Part shown: piece by piece, positions 33,210-47,200 of the stretch
How positions within the stretch are numbered: position 1 is the stretch's first letter
Layout: each line of letters begins with the position of its first letter
Origin: an uncultured Ferrovum sp.
GTDB taxonomy: Bacteria; Pseudomonadota; Gammaproteobacteria; Burkholderiales; Ferrovaceae
Reading direction: 5' to 3'
Length of the DNA stretch: 64,000 bases
Assembly: GCA_903893215.1 (NCBI GenBank)
Contig: CAITLJ010000073.1
Coordinates: 1 to 64,000 of the forward strand
Program-made: the position numbers and the translations under genes
Notes under the pieces: model-generated
Database searches by the model: none
Seen by the model: only the letters and a program-made list of their open reading frames with translations
What the model was told of the DNA's origin: nothing

Positions 33210-35660
33210 ATGGATCAATCGAGCAGTTCTGGCGCGTCCCTGCCGCGTCGCCGTGCCACCGATACGGTGCGTACTGTCGCCCTGCGCAACGCACACTGGC
33301 CGCTTTCCGGAGTCAGCCTGCAGCGCATCGACGCCTGGTGGCGCGCCGCCAATTACCTCTCGGTCGGGCAGATTTACCTGCTCGACAATCCTCTGTTGCT
33401 CGAACCGCTGCAGATGAAACACATCAAGCCGCTGGTGGTGGGGCATTGGGGTACCGTGCCCGGCCAGAATTTTATTTACACCCATCTGAACCGCGTCATC
33501 CGGCAACTCGATCTGGACATGTTCTATATCTCGGGGCCGGGCCACGGCGGGCAGGTGATGGTGGCGCAGAGCTGGCTGGATGGCAGTTATACCGAGACTT
33601 ATCCGCAGGTCACCCAGGACCTGGCGGGCATGCGCCGCCTGTTTGCGCAATTTTCCTTTCCCGGTGGCATTTCGAGTCATGCCGCGCCCACCACGCCAGG
33701 TTCGATCCATGAAGGCGGTGAACTGGGGTATTCGCTCAGTCATGCGTTTGGCGCGGCCTTCGACAATCCCGCGCTGATCGTGGCCTGTGTGGTGGGTGAC
33801 GGCGAAGCCGAAACTGGCCCGCTGGCCACGGCGTGGCACTCGAACAAGTTTCTCGATCCGGTGCGCGACGGTGCGGTGCTGCCGATCCTGCACCTGAATG
33901 GCTTCAAGATCAGCAGCCCCACGGTGCTTGCGCGGTTGTCGGCAGACGAACTGGACCAGTTCCTGATTGGTTGTGGCTGGATGCCGTGGTATGTAGAGGG
34001 CAGCGACTCGGATACCATGCACCAGCAGATGGCTGCCACCGTCGATCGCGTGATCGAAGATATCCAGCGCGTGCAGCGGCATGCGCGCATCCGTCAGGAC
34101 GGCACCCGGCCACGCTGGCCAATGATCGTGTTGCGCACCCCAAAAGGCTGGACCGGTCCGGGGGTGGTGGATGGCCTGCAGGTGGAGGGCACCTTTCGCA
34201 GCCATCAGGTGCCCTTGCTGGTCAGTCCCCAGCAGCCCGAGCATCTGCCGCTGCTGGAGGCCTGGATGCGAAGTTACGGCCCGGAGCATCTGTTTGACGC
34301 GCACGGCCGGCTGTTCAGTGAGGTGGCCGAATGTGCACCTGTTGATGGTCGCCGCATGGCAGTCAATCGCCACACCAACAGCGGCGTGCGTGCGCCGCTG
34401 CGCCTGCCTGCCATCGCCGACTTTGCGGTTGCGCTGGCGGCCCCGGGCGTTCGCGCGGCACAGGACAGCGCGGTGCTTGGCAACTGGTTGTGCGATGTGG
34501 TGCGCGCCAATGCCGGCGCTGCCAACTTTCGTATCTTCGGGCCGGACGAAACCTTGTCCAACCTGCTGGGCCCGGTATTTTCGGCCACTGTGCGGCAATG
34601 GCATGCGCGGCTGGAGGAAAGCGACGAGTTTCTTGCCAACGATGGCCGCGTCATGGATGCCATGCTGAGCGAGCACCAGTGCCAGGGCTGGCTGGAAGGC
34701 TACCTGCTGACGGGCCGTCACGGCCTGTTCAACAGTTACGAGGGTTTCATCCGCATCGTCGATTCGATGTTCAGCCAGCATGCCAAGTGGTTGAAGGTGG
34801 CCGCCGAATTGCCCTGGCGCAAGCCGCTGGCCTCGCTCAATTATCTGCTTACCTCGCACGTCTGGCAGCAGGATCACAACGGCTACAGCCATCAGGATCC
34901 CGGTTTTCTGGATCACGTGGTGAACAAGAAGGCCAGCATCGTGCGGGTGTACCTGCCGCCCGACGCCAATTGTCTGCTTGCCGTATTCGACCATTGCCTG
35001 CGCAGCCAACACCGGGTCAACGTGGTGGTGGCCGGCAAGCACAGCATGCCGCAATGGCTCGATTTTGACTCTGCATCAGCGCACTGCGCGGCCGGCATCG
35101 GTCGCTGGGCCTGGGCCAGTTCGGATGTCGATACCTGTCCGGACGTCGTGCTGGCCTGCTGCGGCGACACACCAACGCTGGAAGTGCTGGGCGCCGTCAG
35201 CATCCTGCGCAGCGCCCTGCCAACCCTGCGCGTGCGCGTGGTGAACGTGGTCGACCTGATGAGGCTGCAATCGCGCCGCCTGCACCCGCATGGTCTGGAG
35301 GATGCCGATTTTGACGCCCTGTTCACCACCGATCGGCCGGTCGTGTTTGCATTTCACGGTTACCCGGCACTCGTGGATCAGCTCACTTGCCGGCGTGCCA
35401 ACCGCCAGATGCATGTGCGCGGCTATCTGGAGGAGGGCACCATCACCACGCCCTTTGACATGCGGGTGCAGAATCGCATCGACCGGTTCCATCTGGTGCT
35501 GGATGTGCTGCGCTTTCTGCCGGATGCCGGGGCAGCTGAAGCCGCATTGACGGCAAAGATGGAACAGTCATTGGCAGCGCACGCCGTGTACGTGCGGGCA
35601 CATGGCGAGGACCTGCCAGAAATTCGTGACTGGATCTGGCCGCTGCAGGACGAAGCCTGA
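33210..35660 (+). CDS. xfp: Phosphoketolase
   Basis: An 816-aa thiamine-diphosphate enzyme cleaving xylulose-5-phosphate and/or fructose-6-phosphate with phosphate to acetyl phosphate plus glyceraldehyde-3-phosphate or erythrose-4-phosphate. The family start is clear ([14 protein letters not shown]), with the catalytic His loops SGPGHGGQ and [24 protein letters not shown], and the ThDP/Mg motif [19 protein letters not shown]. Length is close to the usual 790-830 aa. AckA is encoded convergently with no gap and would turn its acetyl phosphate into acetate and ATP. It is the last gene of a three-gene plus-strand operon. Confidence 0.96.
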   Translation: MDQSSSSGASLPRRRATDTVRTVALRNAHWPLSGVSLQRIDAWWRAANYLSVGQIYLLDNPLLLEPLQMKHIKPLVVGHWGTVPGQNFIYTHLNRVIRQLDLDMFYISGPGHGGQVMVAQSWLDGSYTETYPQVTQDLAGMRRLFAQFSFPGGISSHAAPTTPGSIHEGGELGYSLSHAFGAAFDNPALIVACVVGDGEAETGPLATAWHSNKFLDPVRDGAVLPILHLNGFKISSPTVLARLSADELDQFLIGCGWMPWYVEGSDSDTMHQQMAATVDRVIEDIQRVQRHARIRQDGTRPRWPMIVLRTPKGWTGPGVVDGLQVEGTFRSHQVPLLVSPQQPEHLPLLEAWMRSYGPEHLFDAHGRLFSEVAECAPVDGRRMAVNRHTNSGVRAPLRLPAIADFAVALAAPGVRAAQDSAVLGNWLCDVVRANAGAANFRIFGPDETLSNLLGPVFSATVRQWHARLEESDEFLANDGRVMDAMLSEHQCQGWLEGYLLTGRHGLFNSYEGFIRIVDSMFSQHAKWLKVAAELPWRKPLASLNYLLTSHVWQQDHNGYSHQDPGFLDHVVNKKASIVRVYLPPDANCLLAVFDHCLRSQHRVNVVVAGKHSMPQWLDFDSASAHCAAGIGRWAWASSDVDTCPDVVLACCGDTPTLEVLGAVSILRSALPTLRVRVVNVVDLMRLQSRRLHPHGLEDADFDALFTTDRPVVFAFHGYPALVDQLTCRRANRQMHVRGYLEEGTITTPFDMRVQNRIDRFHLVLDVLRFLPDAGAAEAALTAKMEQSLAAHAVYVRAHGEDLPEIRDWIWPLQDEA

Positions 35661-35666
35661 TCAGGC
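35655..35666. other. 12-bp palindrome formed by abutting stop codons
   Basis: GCCTGATCAGGC is a perfect palindrome created because both convergent genes end in Ala codon GCC followed by TGA, with the two stop codons touching. There is no room for a conventional intergenic terminator. Confidence 0.8.
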
Positions 35667-36869
35667 GTGTACCGGGCTCGCCACCAGGCGGGCCAGCCGG
35701 GCGGTATGCCCGGCAATCACGGCTTCTTCATCCGTGCGCACCACGGCGATCTGCAGCTTGCTGTCACGCGCGTGGATCAGCTCCAGATCGACACTGTTGG
35801 CGCACTCGTCCAGCACCGCTCCCAGCCAGCCGCAGGCCGCACAGATACGGGCGCGGATCTCCGGTGCGTTTTCACCGATGCCAGCCGTGAACACCAGTGC
35901 ATCGATGCCACCCATCGCCGCTGTCATCTGGCCGATTTCTCCGGCCACCCGATAGACAAACAGGTCGAGCGCCTCGGCGGCATGCGGGTCGCTGCTACCC
36001 AGCAAGGTGGCCATGTCGCTGCTCACGCCGGAGACTCCGAGCAGGCCGGACTCTTCATACAGCATTGCACTTACCTGTTCTGCGCTCATCTGCAGGTGCT
36101 GCAACAGGTACAGCACCACACCGGCATCGAGCGTGCCGCAGCGTGAGCCCATCATCAGGCCGTCGAGCACCGAAAAGCCCATGGTGGCAGCCTGACTGCG
36201 ACCTTCCACCAGGGCACACAGGCTGGCACCGTTGCCCAGATGGGCGACCAGAACGCGCCCCTGTGCACCGCTGCCCAGCACTTCGGGCAACTTCTGCACG
36301 ATCGATTCGAATGACAGGCCATGAAACCCATAGCGCTGGATGCCCAGTGCGGTGATGCTGCGCGGCAGGGCACAGGCCCGCGCCACGCTGGGCTGGCCGT
36401 GATGGAAAGCGGTGTCAAAGCACAGCACCTGGATGGCATCCGGCCAGTGGGTGCGGGTGAGCTCAACTCCCGCCAGATTGTGTCCCTGATGCAACGGCGC
36501 CAGCGGTATCAGCGCCATCAGCGCCTGCAGGATGCGCGGATTGGCAATCACCGGCAAAAAGAACTGGTCGCCGCCGTGCACCACGCGGTGGCCGATCGCG
36601 TCGATCTGGCGATTGCCGCTACGGGTATCCAGCCACGCCACCACCCGCGCCAGCGCAGCCTCCGCATCGAAGGCTGCACCGGCATCCGGTTCATGGGTCT
36701 GGACCAGCATCGCGCCCTGGCCATCGCGGATTTCCATCGCCACCCCGTCAGCCTGGCGGGCAATCTGTCCGCCTGCCACCAGGGTGGTCTGCGCGCCAGC
36801 CGGATCGGTTTGGAACACCGAAAATTTCAGGCTCGATGAGCCTGAATTCAGCACCAGGATCGATTTCAT
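35661..36869 (-). CDS. ackA: Acetate kinase
   Basis: A 402-aa ASKHA-fold kinase interconverting acetyl phosphate + ADP and acetate + ATP. Visible motifs: N-terminal LVLNSGSSSLKFSVF, the substrate His/Arg region IGHRVVHGGDQF, catalytic Asp in LCFDTAFH, YGFHGLS, the phosphate loop HLGNGASLCALVEG, DGLMMGSRCGTLD and GIGENAPEIRARIC. Length is typical. It lies 18 bp downstream of the OmpA-like gene on the same strand, so it may share that promoter, and ends directly against xfp. No pta is in the window, which fits a phosphoketolase-fed route. Confidence 0.96.
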   Translation of the reverse strand: MKSILVLNSGSSSLKFSVFQTDPAGAQTTLVAGGQIARQADGVAMEIRDGQGAMLVQTHEPDAGAAFDAEAALARVVAWLDTRSGNRQIDAIGHRVVHGGDQFFLPVIANPRILQALMALIPLAPLHQGHNLAGVELTRTHWPDAIQVLCFDTAFHHGQPSVARACALPRSITALGIQRYGFHGLSFESIVQKLPEVLGSGAQGRVLVAHLGNGASLCALVEGRSQAATMGFSVLDGLMMGSRCGTLDAGVVLYLLQHLQMSAEQVSAMLYEESGLLGVSGVSSDMATLLGSSDPHAAEALDLFVYRVAGEIGQMTAAMGGIDALVFTAGIGENAPEIRARICAACGWLGAVLDECANSVDLELIHARDSKLQIAVVRTDEEAVIAGHTARLARLVASPVHA

Positions 36870-36887
36870 GGTGACGCCACCCTGCGC

Positions 36888-38084
<1,197 letters not shown>

Positions 38085-38144
38085 TTGCTTCTCCATGCCT
38101 TGTGATCAAGGTGTGCCAGTGTTCGGCCGCAGCGGGCGGATTTC

Positions 38145-38160
38145 TGTGCGTTTGCGAACG
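38145..38160. promoter_or_regulatory. Candidate palindromic operator A (ompA/ndvB region)
   Basis: TGTGCGTTTGCGAACG matches TGTRCGYNNRCGYACA at 14 of 16 positions. Its centre is about 68 bp upstream of the ompA-like start, close to where an activator or repressor would act. Confidence 0.5.
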
Positions 38161-38171
38161 TATCCGGCCTG

Positions 38172-38187
38172 CGTACGCCGACGCACA
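38172..38187. promoter_or_regulatory. Candidate palindromic operator B (ompA/ndvB region)
   Basis: CGTACGCCGACGCACA matches TGTRCGYNNRCGYACA at 15 of 16 positions. It is centred 27 bp from operator A and about 110 bp upstream of the ndvB start. Confidence 0.55.
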
Positions 38188-38289
38188 GAGCGGTCGCAGT
38201 GGACTGGATTGAATGCAGATGGGCTGGCTGGTGGTCGCGCGCACCCTGCGTCGTGCCCGATCCGGTGGACTGGATAGGGAGGTCACCAC

Positions 38290-41200
38290 GTGGATGGCGC
38301 ATGGCAAGACTGGATGGCTCGCTGGGTGGCACGTTGCCGCAATCTCTGGATGCTGCGGTCCCGTCAGGCGTGGCCGCGCCAGCACTTGCCGGGTCCGCAC
38401 ACCAAGGAACTGTTCAATGCCGATCAGATGGAGCGGCATGGCTACGTGCTGGCCGGCCTGCACCGCTTGGCCAAGGCGCGCGGCGGTGACCGTCTGCTGG
38501 CCGAACTTGCGATCAACGAGCAGGCTCTGGTCAATACCTGTCAGGTGCTGACTGCGGCGGTGCGCGCCAGCCGGCAGATTGCGCCGGCCGGCGAGTGGCT
38601 GCTCGATAATTTCTACCTGATCCAGGAGCAGGTGCGCACCGCACGCCGCCACCTGCCCAAGGGGTACAGCCGCACCCTGCCACGTTTGGCCGATGGCGAG
38701 TCGGCCGGGCTGCCACGTGCCTATGACATTGCGCTGGAGGCAGTGGCGCATGGCGACGGTCGCATCGATGCGGAGGGTCTGGCCCGCTTTGTCCGGGCCT
38801 ATCAGCAGCGTGTGCCACTGGATCTGGGCGAATTGTGGGCGATTCCGATCATGCTGCGCCTGGCTCTGATCGACAATCTGCGCCGCTTGGCCGAGCAGGT
38901 GGCCGAGAGCACGGCGGCCAAGGACCGCGCCGACCGGTGGGCGGACTGGATGATGGGCGTGGCCGAGCGCGACCCCAAAAGCCTGATCCTGGTGGTGGCC
39001 GACATGGCGCGCTCCGATCCACCGATGGCCACGTCATTCGTGGCAGAACTGGTGCGCAGGCTGCAGGGGCAAAGCGCCGCGCTGGCGCTCCCGTTGACGT
39101 GGATCGAGCAGCGTCTGGGTGAAAACGGCCTCACCATCGAGCACCTGGTGCAACTCGAATCGCAGAAGCAGGCAGCCTGCCAGTTGTCGATCAGCAACAG
39201 CATTGGCAGCCTGCGCCTGTTTGGCGCGCTGGACTGGCGTGATTTTGTCGAAAACCTGAGCGTGGTCGAACATACGCTGCTGCAGGATCCCGAAGACATT
39301 TACCGGCAGATGGACTTTGCCACCCGGGATCGCTACCGCCACGAGGTGGAATTGCTGGCCCGCCGCACCGGGCTGTCCGAACCCGCGGTTGCCGCGCATT
39401 GCCTGGCACTGGCGCAGGAGGCTGCCACCCATGGCCTGTCGGTGATCAATCCGGCCGATCGCGGCCGTCTGGGCCATGTCGGTGAATACCTGATCGGCGC
39501 CGGGCGCCACTATCTCGCCGCGCGGCTCAATCTGCGGCCTGCGTGGTGGCAAGTGCCGTTCCAGCTGGCCGGGCGGTGGCCGCTGCCCAGTTACGCGCTC
39601 AGCATTGTCGGGTGCACCCTGCTGATTGCCTGGCCATGGATGCACCTGCTCGACCAGCAGGCCCAGCCTCTGGCGCTGGCCTGTCTGTTGGGTGTGTTGC
39701 TGCTGTTTGCCAGCAATCATCTGGCAATTGCCGTGGTCAACTGGCTGGCGACGCTGGTGGCGCGGCCGCAGGTGCTGCCGCGCATGGACTATGCGGATGG
39801 CATCCCGGCCGAGGCGTGCACCGTGGTGGTGGTGCCCGCGATGTTGATCAGTGTCAGCGCGATTGACGCCATGTGCGAGGCACTGGAGGTGCGGTTTTTG
39901 GCCAACCGCGATCCGCAGCTACGCTTCGCCCTGCTTACCGATCCGCTCGACGCTGCCGAGCAGGTGCTGCCGGGCGACCAGGTCCTGCTGGATCGCGCCA
40001 GTGCGGCGATCGAACTGCTCAACCTGCGCTATCCTGCGGCCGAAGGTGACCTGTTTTTTCTGTTGCATCGGGCGCGTCAGTGGAACGCCGCCGAAGGGTG
40101 CTGGCTGGCACCCGAACGCAAGCGCGGCAAACTGGCGGCGCTCAACGGTTTGCTGCAGGGTGGCTCGCCAGAGGCGTTCAGCCATGTGTGCGGCCGGTTG
40201 ACGGGGCTGCGCAACGTGCGTTACGTGATCACCCTCGACGTGGATACCCGGCTGCCGCGAGATGCGGCGCGCCATCTGATCGGTGCCATGGCACATCCAC
40301 TCAACCGGCCAAGTTTTGATGCACAGCTTGGGCGCGTCACATCGGGTTACGGCATCCTGCAGCCGCGCGTGGCGATCAGCCTGCCCAGCACCCAGCGCTC
40401 CGGGTACGCCCGTATCTTTGGCAATGATTGCGGTATTGATCCTTATACCCGCGCGGTGTCGGATGTCTACCAGGACCTGTTTGGCGAAGGTTCCTTCATC
40501 GGCAAGGGCATCTACGAAGTCGAGACGTTTGAACATGCGCTGTCCGGGCAGCTGCCAGACAACCGCGTGCTCAGTCATGATCTGCTGGAGGGGTGTTACG
40601 CCCGGGCGGGCCTGCTCAGCGACAGCCTGCTGGTGGAGGACTGCCCGAGCCGTTACGCCGACGACGTGTTGCGTCGTCATCGCTGGATACGTGGCGACTG
40701 GCAGATTGCCAGCTGGATGTTGGGCTGGGTGCCTTTTGGTAGTGCACAAGCGCCGGTGCACAGTGTGCGCAACCCGCTTTCGCCGCTGTCGCGCTGGAAA
40801 ATTGCCGACAACCTGCGGCGCAGCCTGGTGGCCCCACTGCTGACCACCCTGCTGGTGCTGAGCTGGTGGCTGCTGAAGACCCCCGCGGCCTGGACCGCCC
40901 TGGTGCTGGTCGTGCTGTTCGTTCCCGCGCTGATTGCCACCGTGATCGACCTGTGTCGCAAGCCGGAGGATCTGCAGCTTGGTCTGCATTTTTCCGCCAC
41001 CATGCGCACTGGCCGCGATCGCGTGGTGCAAGTGCTCTTTTCGCTGGCCTGTCTGCTGCATGAAGCGCTGTATTGCCTGGACGCGATCCTGCGCACCCAA
41101 TGGCGCGTGCTGGTCTCACATCGCCATCTGCTGCAGTGGCAGGCGTCGCTGCTGGCGCAGGATTCCCTGCCTGCCGGCGTGTCGGGCACACCCGAGCGGA

Positions 41201-44200
41201 TGTGGCCGGTGTCGGTGGTGGCGCTGCTGCTCCTGGTGGGTCTGGCCGGGCTGCACGCCAGTGCGCTGCTGGTGGCTGCCCCGGTGCTGCTGCTGTGGAG
41301 TCTGGCGCCTCTGGTCGCTGCCTGGTTCAGCCGTCCGCGCCAAGCGCGTGAGGTCGATCTGGATGCGCGCCAATGGCGCTTTCTGGGAGGCATCGGGCGG
41401 CGCACCTGGCGGTTCTTCGAGCGCTATGTGGGCGCTGACGATCAATGGCTTCCGCCGGATAATTTTCAGGAGTACCCGGTGCGTGTGGTGGCGCATCGAA
41501 CCTCACCCACCAACATCGGCCTGGCCCTGCTGGCCAACCTGGCGGCGCATGACCTGGGTTACCTCAGCACCGGCAATGTCCTTGTGCGCACTGCGGCCAC
41601 ATTCGCCAGTCTGGCGCGGCTGGAACGTTATCGCGGCCATTTCTACAACTGGTATGACACCCGGTCGCTGCAGCCGCTGTTGCCCTTGTACGTGTCGACC
41701 GTGGATAGCGGCAACCTGAGCGCACATCTGATCACCCTGCAGGCCGGGTTGCTGGAACTGGGCAAGCTGCAACTGCTGGGAGGCCGTTGTCATGCCGGGT
41801 TGATGGATACCCTGCATGTGTTGGAGCAGTCACTCGCTGCCTTTGCACAGCCGGCGGCATTCAACCTGATGCCCCTCACCGAGGCACTCGCGGGCTGGCA
41901 AGCCGTGCCGGCAGGGCAGGGTGCTGCGCAGGTCTTTGGTGGCCTGCTCAACCTGCAGATGGCCGCGCAGACGCTGTTGTCCACCGTCCATGCCGATGAC
42001 GGAGAACTGGTGCCGGATGAGGACGGCCCGCGCGTCTGGATACAGTTGCTGCTTGCCCAGGCGCAGGACGCACTCGCCGAACTGACCCTGCTGGCACCTT
42101 GGGCAGACCCGCGCACCGTGCCGCCCGGTGAATGGTTGTGGCTGGAATTCGTGCCCTTACCCACGCTGGCGGCTGTGGCCAGCGGTGACCCGGCCGGTCT
42201 GGCGCGGCGCATTGCCAACCGCGCTGTGCGCGCCACGCCGGGGGCGGCGGCGGTCGAGACAGCCGCCGTCGCGACGGCTGCCAGCGCGGCGTGGTTACAG
42301 ACTGCATTGGCGGCCAGTCAGTTGGCGGCTGCTGCTGCCAGGGGGCGTCTGGCCGAGAGCCAGCGGCTGGCGACACAGGCCCATGACTTTGCGCAGGCGG
42401 ATTACGGCTTCCTGTACGACAGTACCCGCCGTTTGCTGGTGATCGGCTTCAACGTAGCCGAGCGGCGCTGTGATGCCAGCTATTACGACATGTTTGCCAG
42501 CGAGGCCAGGTTGGCCAGTTTTGTGGCGATCGCCGAGGGTCAGTTGCCACAGAGCCACTGGTTTGCCATGGGGCGTCTGCTGACCCGCACTGGCGGGACG
42601 GCGGCGCTGCTGTCCTGGAGTGGGTCCATGTTCGAGTACCTGATGCCGCTGTTGGTGATGCCGAACTACGGCGAAACCCTGCTGGATCGGACGTATCGAT
42701 CTTCGGTGGAGCGGCAGATCGAGTATGGCCGCCAGCGCGACGTGCCCTGGGGCATTTCCGAGTCGGGCTACAACATGGTCGATGCCGCGCTGAATTATCA
42801 GTATCGGGCTTTTGGTGTGCCCGGGCTTGGCCTCAAGCCGGGGTTGGCCGAAGACCTGGTGATTGCACCCTATGCATCTGCCCTGGCACTGATGGTGGCG
42901 CCGGCTGCCGCCTGCCGCAACCTGCAGCGACTGGCCACGGAGGGCGCTACCGGAACCTATGGCTTTTACGAAGCGGTGGACTACACGCCGGCAAGGGTGC
43001 CACGCCGGCAGTCCAGTGCGCTGGTGCGGTCCTTCATGGCGCATCACCAGGGCATGATCCTGCTGTCGCTCGATTATCTGATTGGTGGCCAGCCCATGCA
43101 GCGTCGCTTCTGCGCCGATCCGATGATCCAGGCCACCGTGTTGCTGCTGCAGGAAAAGATTCCGCGTATCGGGGTGTTCCGCTTTGACGGCGACGAGGTC
43201 ACGCCGGTACGGCCGTTGGCGACGGATCAGGCCACGCCGGGCCGGCGTATCGACAGTCCCTGGACGGTGCTGCCGGTGGTGCAACTGCTCTCCAACGGGC
43301 ACTACCATGTGATGGTCACCAACGCCGGCGGTGGGTATAGCCGCTGGCACGACCTGGCGGTCACACGCTGGCAGGAAGACCCCACTGCCGATGGCTGCGG
43401 TACTTTTTGCTACCTGCGCGATACCGCAAGTGGCACCGTCTGGTCGAATACCCATCACCCCACCCGGCGTCCGACCGGACGCTATGAGGCGATTTTCGCC
43501 GAGGGGCGCGCCGAATTTCGCCGCAGCGATCTGGACTACGAGGTGTATACCGAGCTGGTGGTCTCGCCGGAGGACGATATTGAACTGCGCCGGGTGCACA
43601 TCACCAACAACGCCCGTGTGCAGCGCGAGATTGAAGTCACCACTTATGCCGAGGTGGTGCTGGCCCCGCCAATGGAGGATGCCGTGCATCCCGCCTTCAG
43701 CAACCTGTTCGTGCAAACCGAGCGACTGGCCGATCGCCCGGCCCTGCTGTGTACCCGCCGTCCCCGCTCGGACAGCGAAGCCGTCGCGTGGATGCTCCAC
43801 CTGCTGGCGGTGCGTGGGGACTGCGGGCAAGTGAGTGTCGAGACCGATCGCGCGCGCTTCATCGGCCGCACCCGTTCGACGCGCAACCCGGCGGCGCTCG
43901 AAGACGGCGCGGTCCTGTCGGATACGGTGGGCTCGGTGCTTGATCCGGTGGTCGCCATCCGCACACGGATCACCCTCGATCCGCAGCAGTCGATCATCGT
44001 GGATATCGTGACTGGCGTCACCCTCACACGCGACGCTGCGGTGGGGCTGGTGAATAAATATCTGGATCGCCATCTGGCCGACCGCGTGTTCGACCTGGCG
44101 TGGACGCACAGTCAGGTGGCGCTGCGCCAGATCAACGTCACCGAATCGGATGCGCAGCGCTATGCACGCATTGCGGCCAGCGTGCTGTTTGCAGACATGG

Positions 44201-47200
44201 GCCTGCGCGCCGATCCTGCCATCCTGGCGCGCAACCGGCGCAGCCAGTCCGGATTGTGGGGCTATGCAATCTCCGGTGACCTGCCGGTGGTGCTGGTGCA
44301 GATCAGCGATCCGGCCGGCATCGAACTGGTGCGCCAGATGGTGCAGGCGCATGCCTACTGGCGCCTGAAGGGCTTGGCGGCCGACCTGGTGATCTGGAAC
44401 GAGGATCAGGCTGGTTATCGGCAGATGCTGCAGGAACAGATTCTGGGACTGATCGCGGCCGGCGCCGAGGCACACGTGGTCGACAAGCCGGGCGGAATTT
44501 TTGTGCGGCGGTCCGAGCAGATGTCGGAAGACGAGCGCACACTGGTGCAGGCGGTGGCGCGCGTGATGGTATGCGATCGACGCGGCACGCTGGCGGAGCA
44601 GGTGGACGGTCGCCTGCCTGGTGATGCGCGCAGCCTGTTCACCGGTCTGCCCCGCTTTCGCGTCACGCGCGCGCATCTGCCGGTCACCCTGGCCGAGCAG
44701 CCGAACCCGCTCTCGCGCGAGGTGCCACGGCAAGGCCAGCGCGGTATGGAGCACGGCCACAGCACGGTGTTCGGCCTTGACGGGCGGGCAGGGGCTGATG
44801 GCGCCGGGCTGTCGAAAGACAAGGGCCTGCAGTTTCCCAACCCATGGGGTGGGTTTTCCGCCGACGGTCGGGAGTACGTGACGCACCTTCAGCCTGGACA
44901 ACCCACGCCGGCACCATGGTGCAATGTGATTGCGAATGCCGGTTTTGGCACCGTGATTTCGGAAAGCGGCATGGCGTGTACCTGGAGTGAGAACGCCCAG
45001 CAATTCCGCCTGACGCCGTGGAACAACGATCCGGTGAGCGACGGTGGCGGCGAGGTGATTTACCTGCGTGACGAGGAAAGCGGCCATTTCTGGTCGGCCA
45101 CCGCGCTGCCTTGTCCGGGGCAGGGCGCCTACACCACCCGACATGGCTTCGGCTACAGTTGCTTTGAGCATGTCGAGGACGGCATTGCCTCGATCCTGAC
45201 GGTGTTCGTTGCGCTGGAGGGGGCAGTCAAGTTTTCCTTGCTGCAACTGGAAAATCACTCCGGCCGTCCGCGCCGCATCTCGGCCACCTGCTATGTGGAA
45301 TGGGTGCTCGGCGACCTGCGCCCGAAAACCGCCATGCATGTGGTGACCGAGCTTGCGCTGCCCTCGCGGGCCCTGACGGCGCGCAATGCCTACAACAATG
45401 ATTTTACGGGTCGGCTGGCCTTTCTTGATTGCAGCGATCCGGTACGCACGGTGACCGGTGACCGTGCCGAATTTCTGGGCCGCAACCGCACCCTGGCGCA
45501 GCCTTCGGCAATGGGCCGCGCCCGGCTGTCGAATGTGGTCGGGGCAGCCCTGGATCCCTGTGGCGCCATGCAGGTGATGGTGGACCTGCCCGCCGAGGCT
45601 TCCCATGAATGGGTGTTCCGCTTGGGATGCGGTGTGGATTCTGCCGACATGGCTGCCCAGATGGATCGTACCAGGGGGCGGATGGTGGCCCACGAGGCGC
45701 TGGCGGCGGTAAAGGACTACTGGCGCATCACGCTCGGTGCCGTGCAGGTGCATACCCCCGACGCGGCGCTCGACGTGCTGGTCAATGGCTGGCTGCTTTA
45801 CCAGACGCTGGCCTGCCGTTTGTGGGGACGCGCCGGGTTTTATCAGTCAGGCGGCGCCTTCGGTTTTCGCGACCAGTTGCAGGACGTGATGGCACTGCTG
45901 CATGCCGAACCCGGTCTTGCCCGTGCGCATCTTCTGCGTTGCGCAGAACGCCAGTTCCGCGAGGGCGATGTGCAGCACTGGTGGCATGCCAATTCGGGGC
46001 GCGGTGTGCGGACCCGCTGCTCAGACGATTATCTGTGGCTGCCTTTCGTGGTCTGCCGCTATGTACAGGTGACCGGCGACCGCAGTGTGCTCGACGAGAT
46101 GCGCAACTTTCTGGATGGCCGCGCCGTGGCCATCGGTGAGGATGCCTATTTTGACCTGCCGCTGGTGGGCGAAGAGCGGGCGACGCTCTACCAGCATTGT
46201 GTGCGTGCCATCCGCCATGGCCTGCGCTTTGGGGCGCATGGCTTGCCGCTGATGGGCTCCGGTGACTGGAACGACGGCATGAACATGGTGGGCATCCAGG
46301 GGCGTGGCGAAAGCGTATGGTTGGGCTTCTTCCTTTACCGCGTGCTGGAGGACTTTGCCGGATTGGCCGATGCCCAGCTGGATGCGCCCTTTGCTGCCGA
46401 GTGTCGGGCGGCTGCGCTGACCTTGCAGGAAAAAATCGAACTGGCCGGCTGGGACGGCGATTGGTATCGCCGTGCCTACTACGATGATGGCACTGCGCTG
46501 GGTACCCGGGATGCCAGCGAATGTCGTATCGACGCAGTGGCGCAGAGCTGGTCGGTGCTGTCGGGTGCGGCGCGGCCGGAGCGGGCGCAGGCGGCGATGG
46601 CCGCGCTGTCCCGTTGGCTGGTGCGGCCCGATGACCGGCTGATCGCCCTGCTGGATCCGCCGTTTGATCATGGGGCCGAGAATCCGGGGTATATCCGCGG
46701 CTACGTGCCGGGGGTGCGCGAAAACGGCGGCCAGTACACCCATGCTGCCGTCTGGAGCGTGATGGCGCTGGCCCAACTCGGCGACCATGAGGGGGCCTGG
46801 GCGCTGATGCGCATGATCAATCCCGTGCGCCATGGCGACAGTGGCCAGCATGAAGGGATCTACAAGGTCGAGCCTTATGTGGTTGCCGCCGATGTGTACG
46901 CCGTGGCACCGCATACCGGGCGTGGCGGCTGGACCTGGTACACCGGCTCGGCCGGCTGGTTTTATCGACTGTTGCTGGAATCGCTGCTTGGGGTGCAGCG
47001 CGCAGCCGGGGCGCTGGCATTCCGGCCATGTTTGCCGGCGGGCTGGTCAGGGTTCACGCTTGACTATCGTCATGCATCCGCCACCTACGCGGTGACCGTG
47101 GCGCAGGTGGCCGGACGGCCCGCTGGTCCGGTGGTGTGGCTCGATGGCGTGCTGCAGGCTGAGGCTTGGCTTACCCTGCAGGATGACGGCCAGTTGCATC

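Noticed and set aside
33138-35054. 638-aa minus-strand frame opposite xfp
   Set aside because: It is antisense to the phosphoketolase gene, which has full family motifs; no recognisable protein sequence.
35587-35602. Another near-match to the 16-bp palindrome (15/16)
   Set aside because: It lies inside the xfp coding sequence near its 3' end, where it spells normal family residues; it is probably a chance match.
42295-45753. 1152-aa open frame on the minus strand inside ndvB
   Set aside because: It lies wholly within the conserved ndvB coding sequence, has no family-like sequence and no ribosome site; long antisense frames are common in GC-rich coding DNA.
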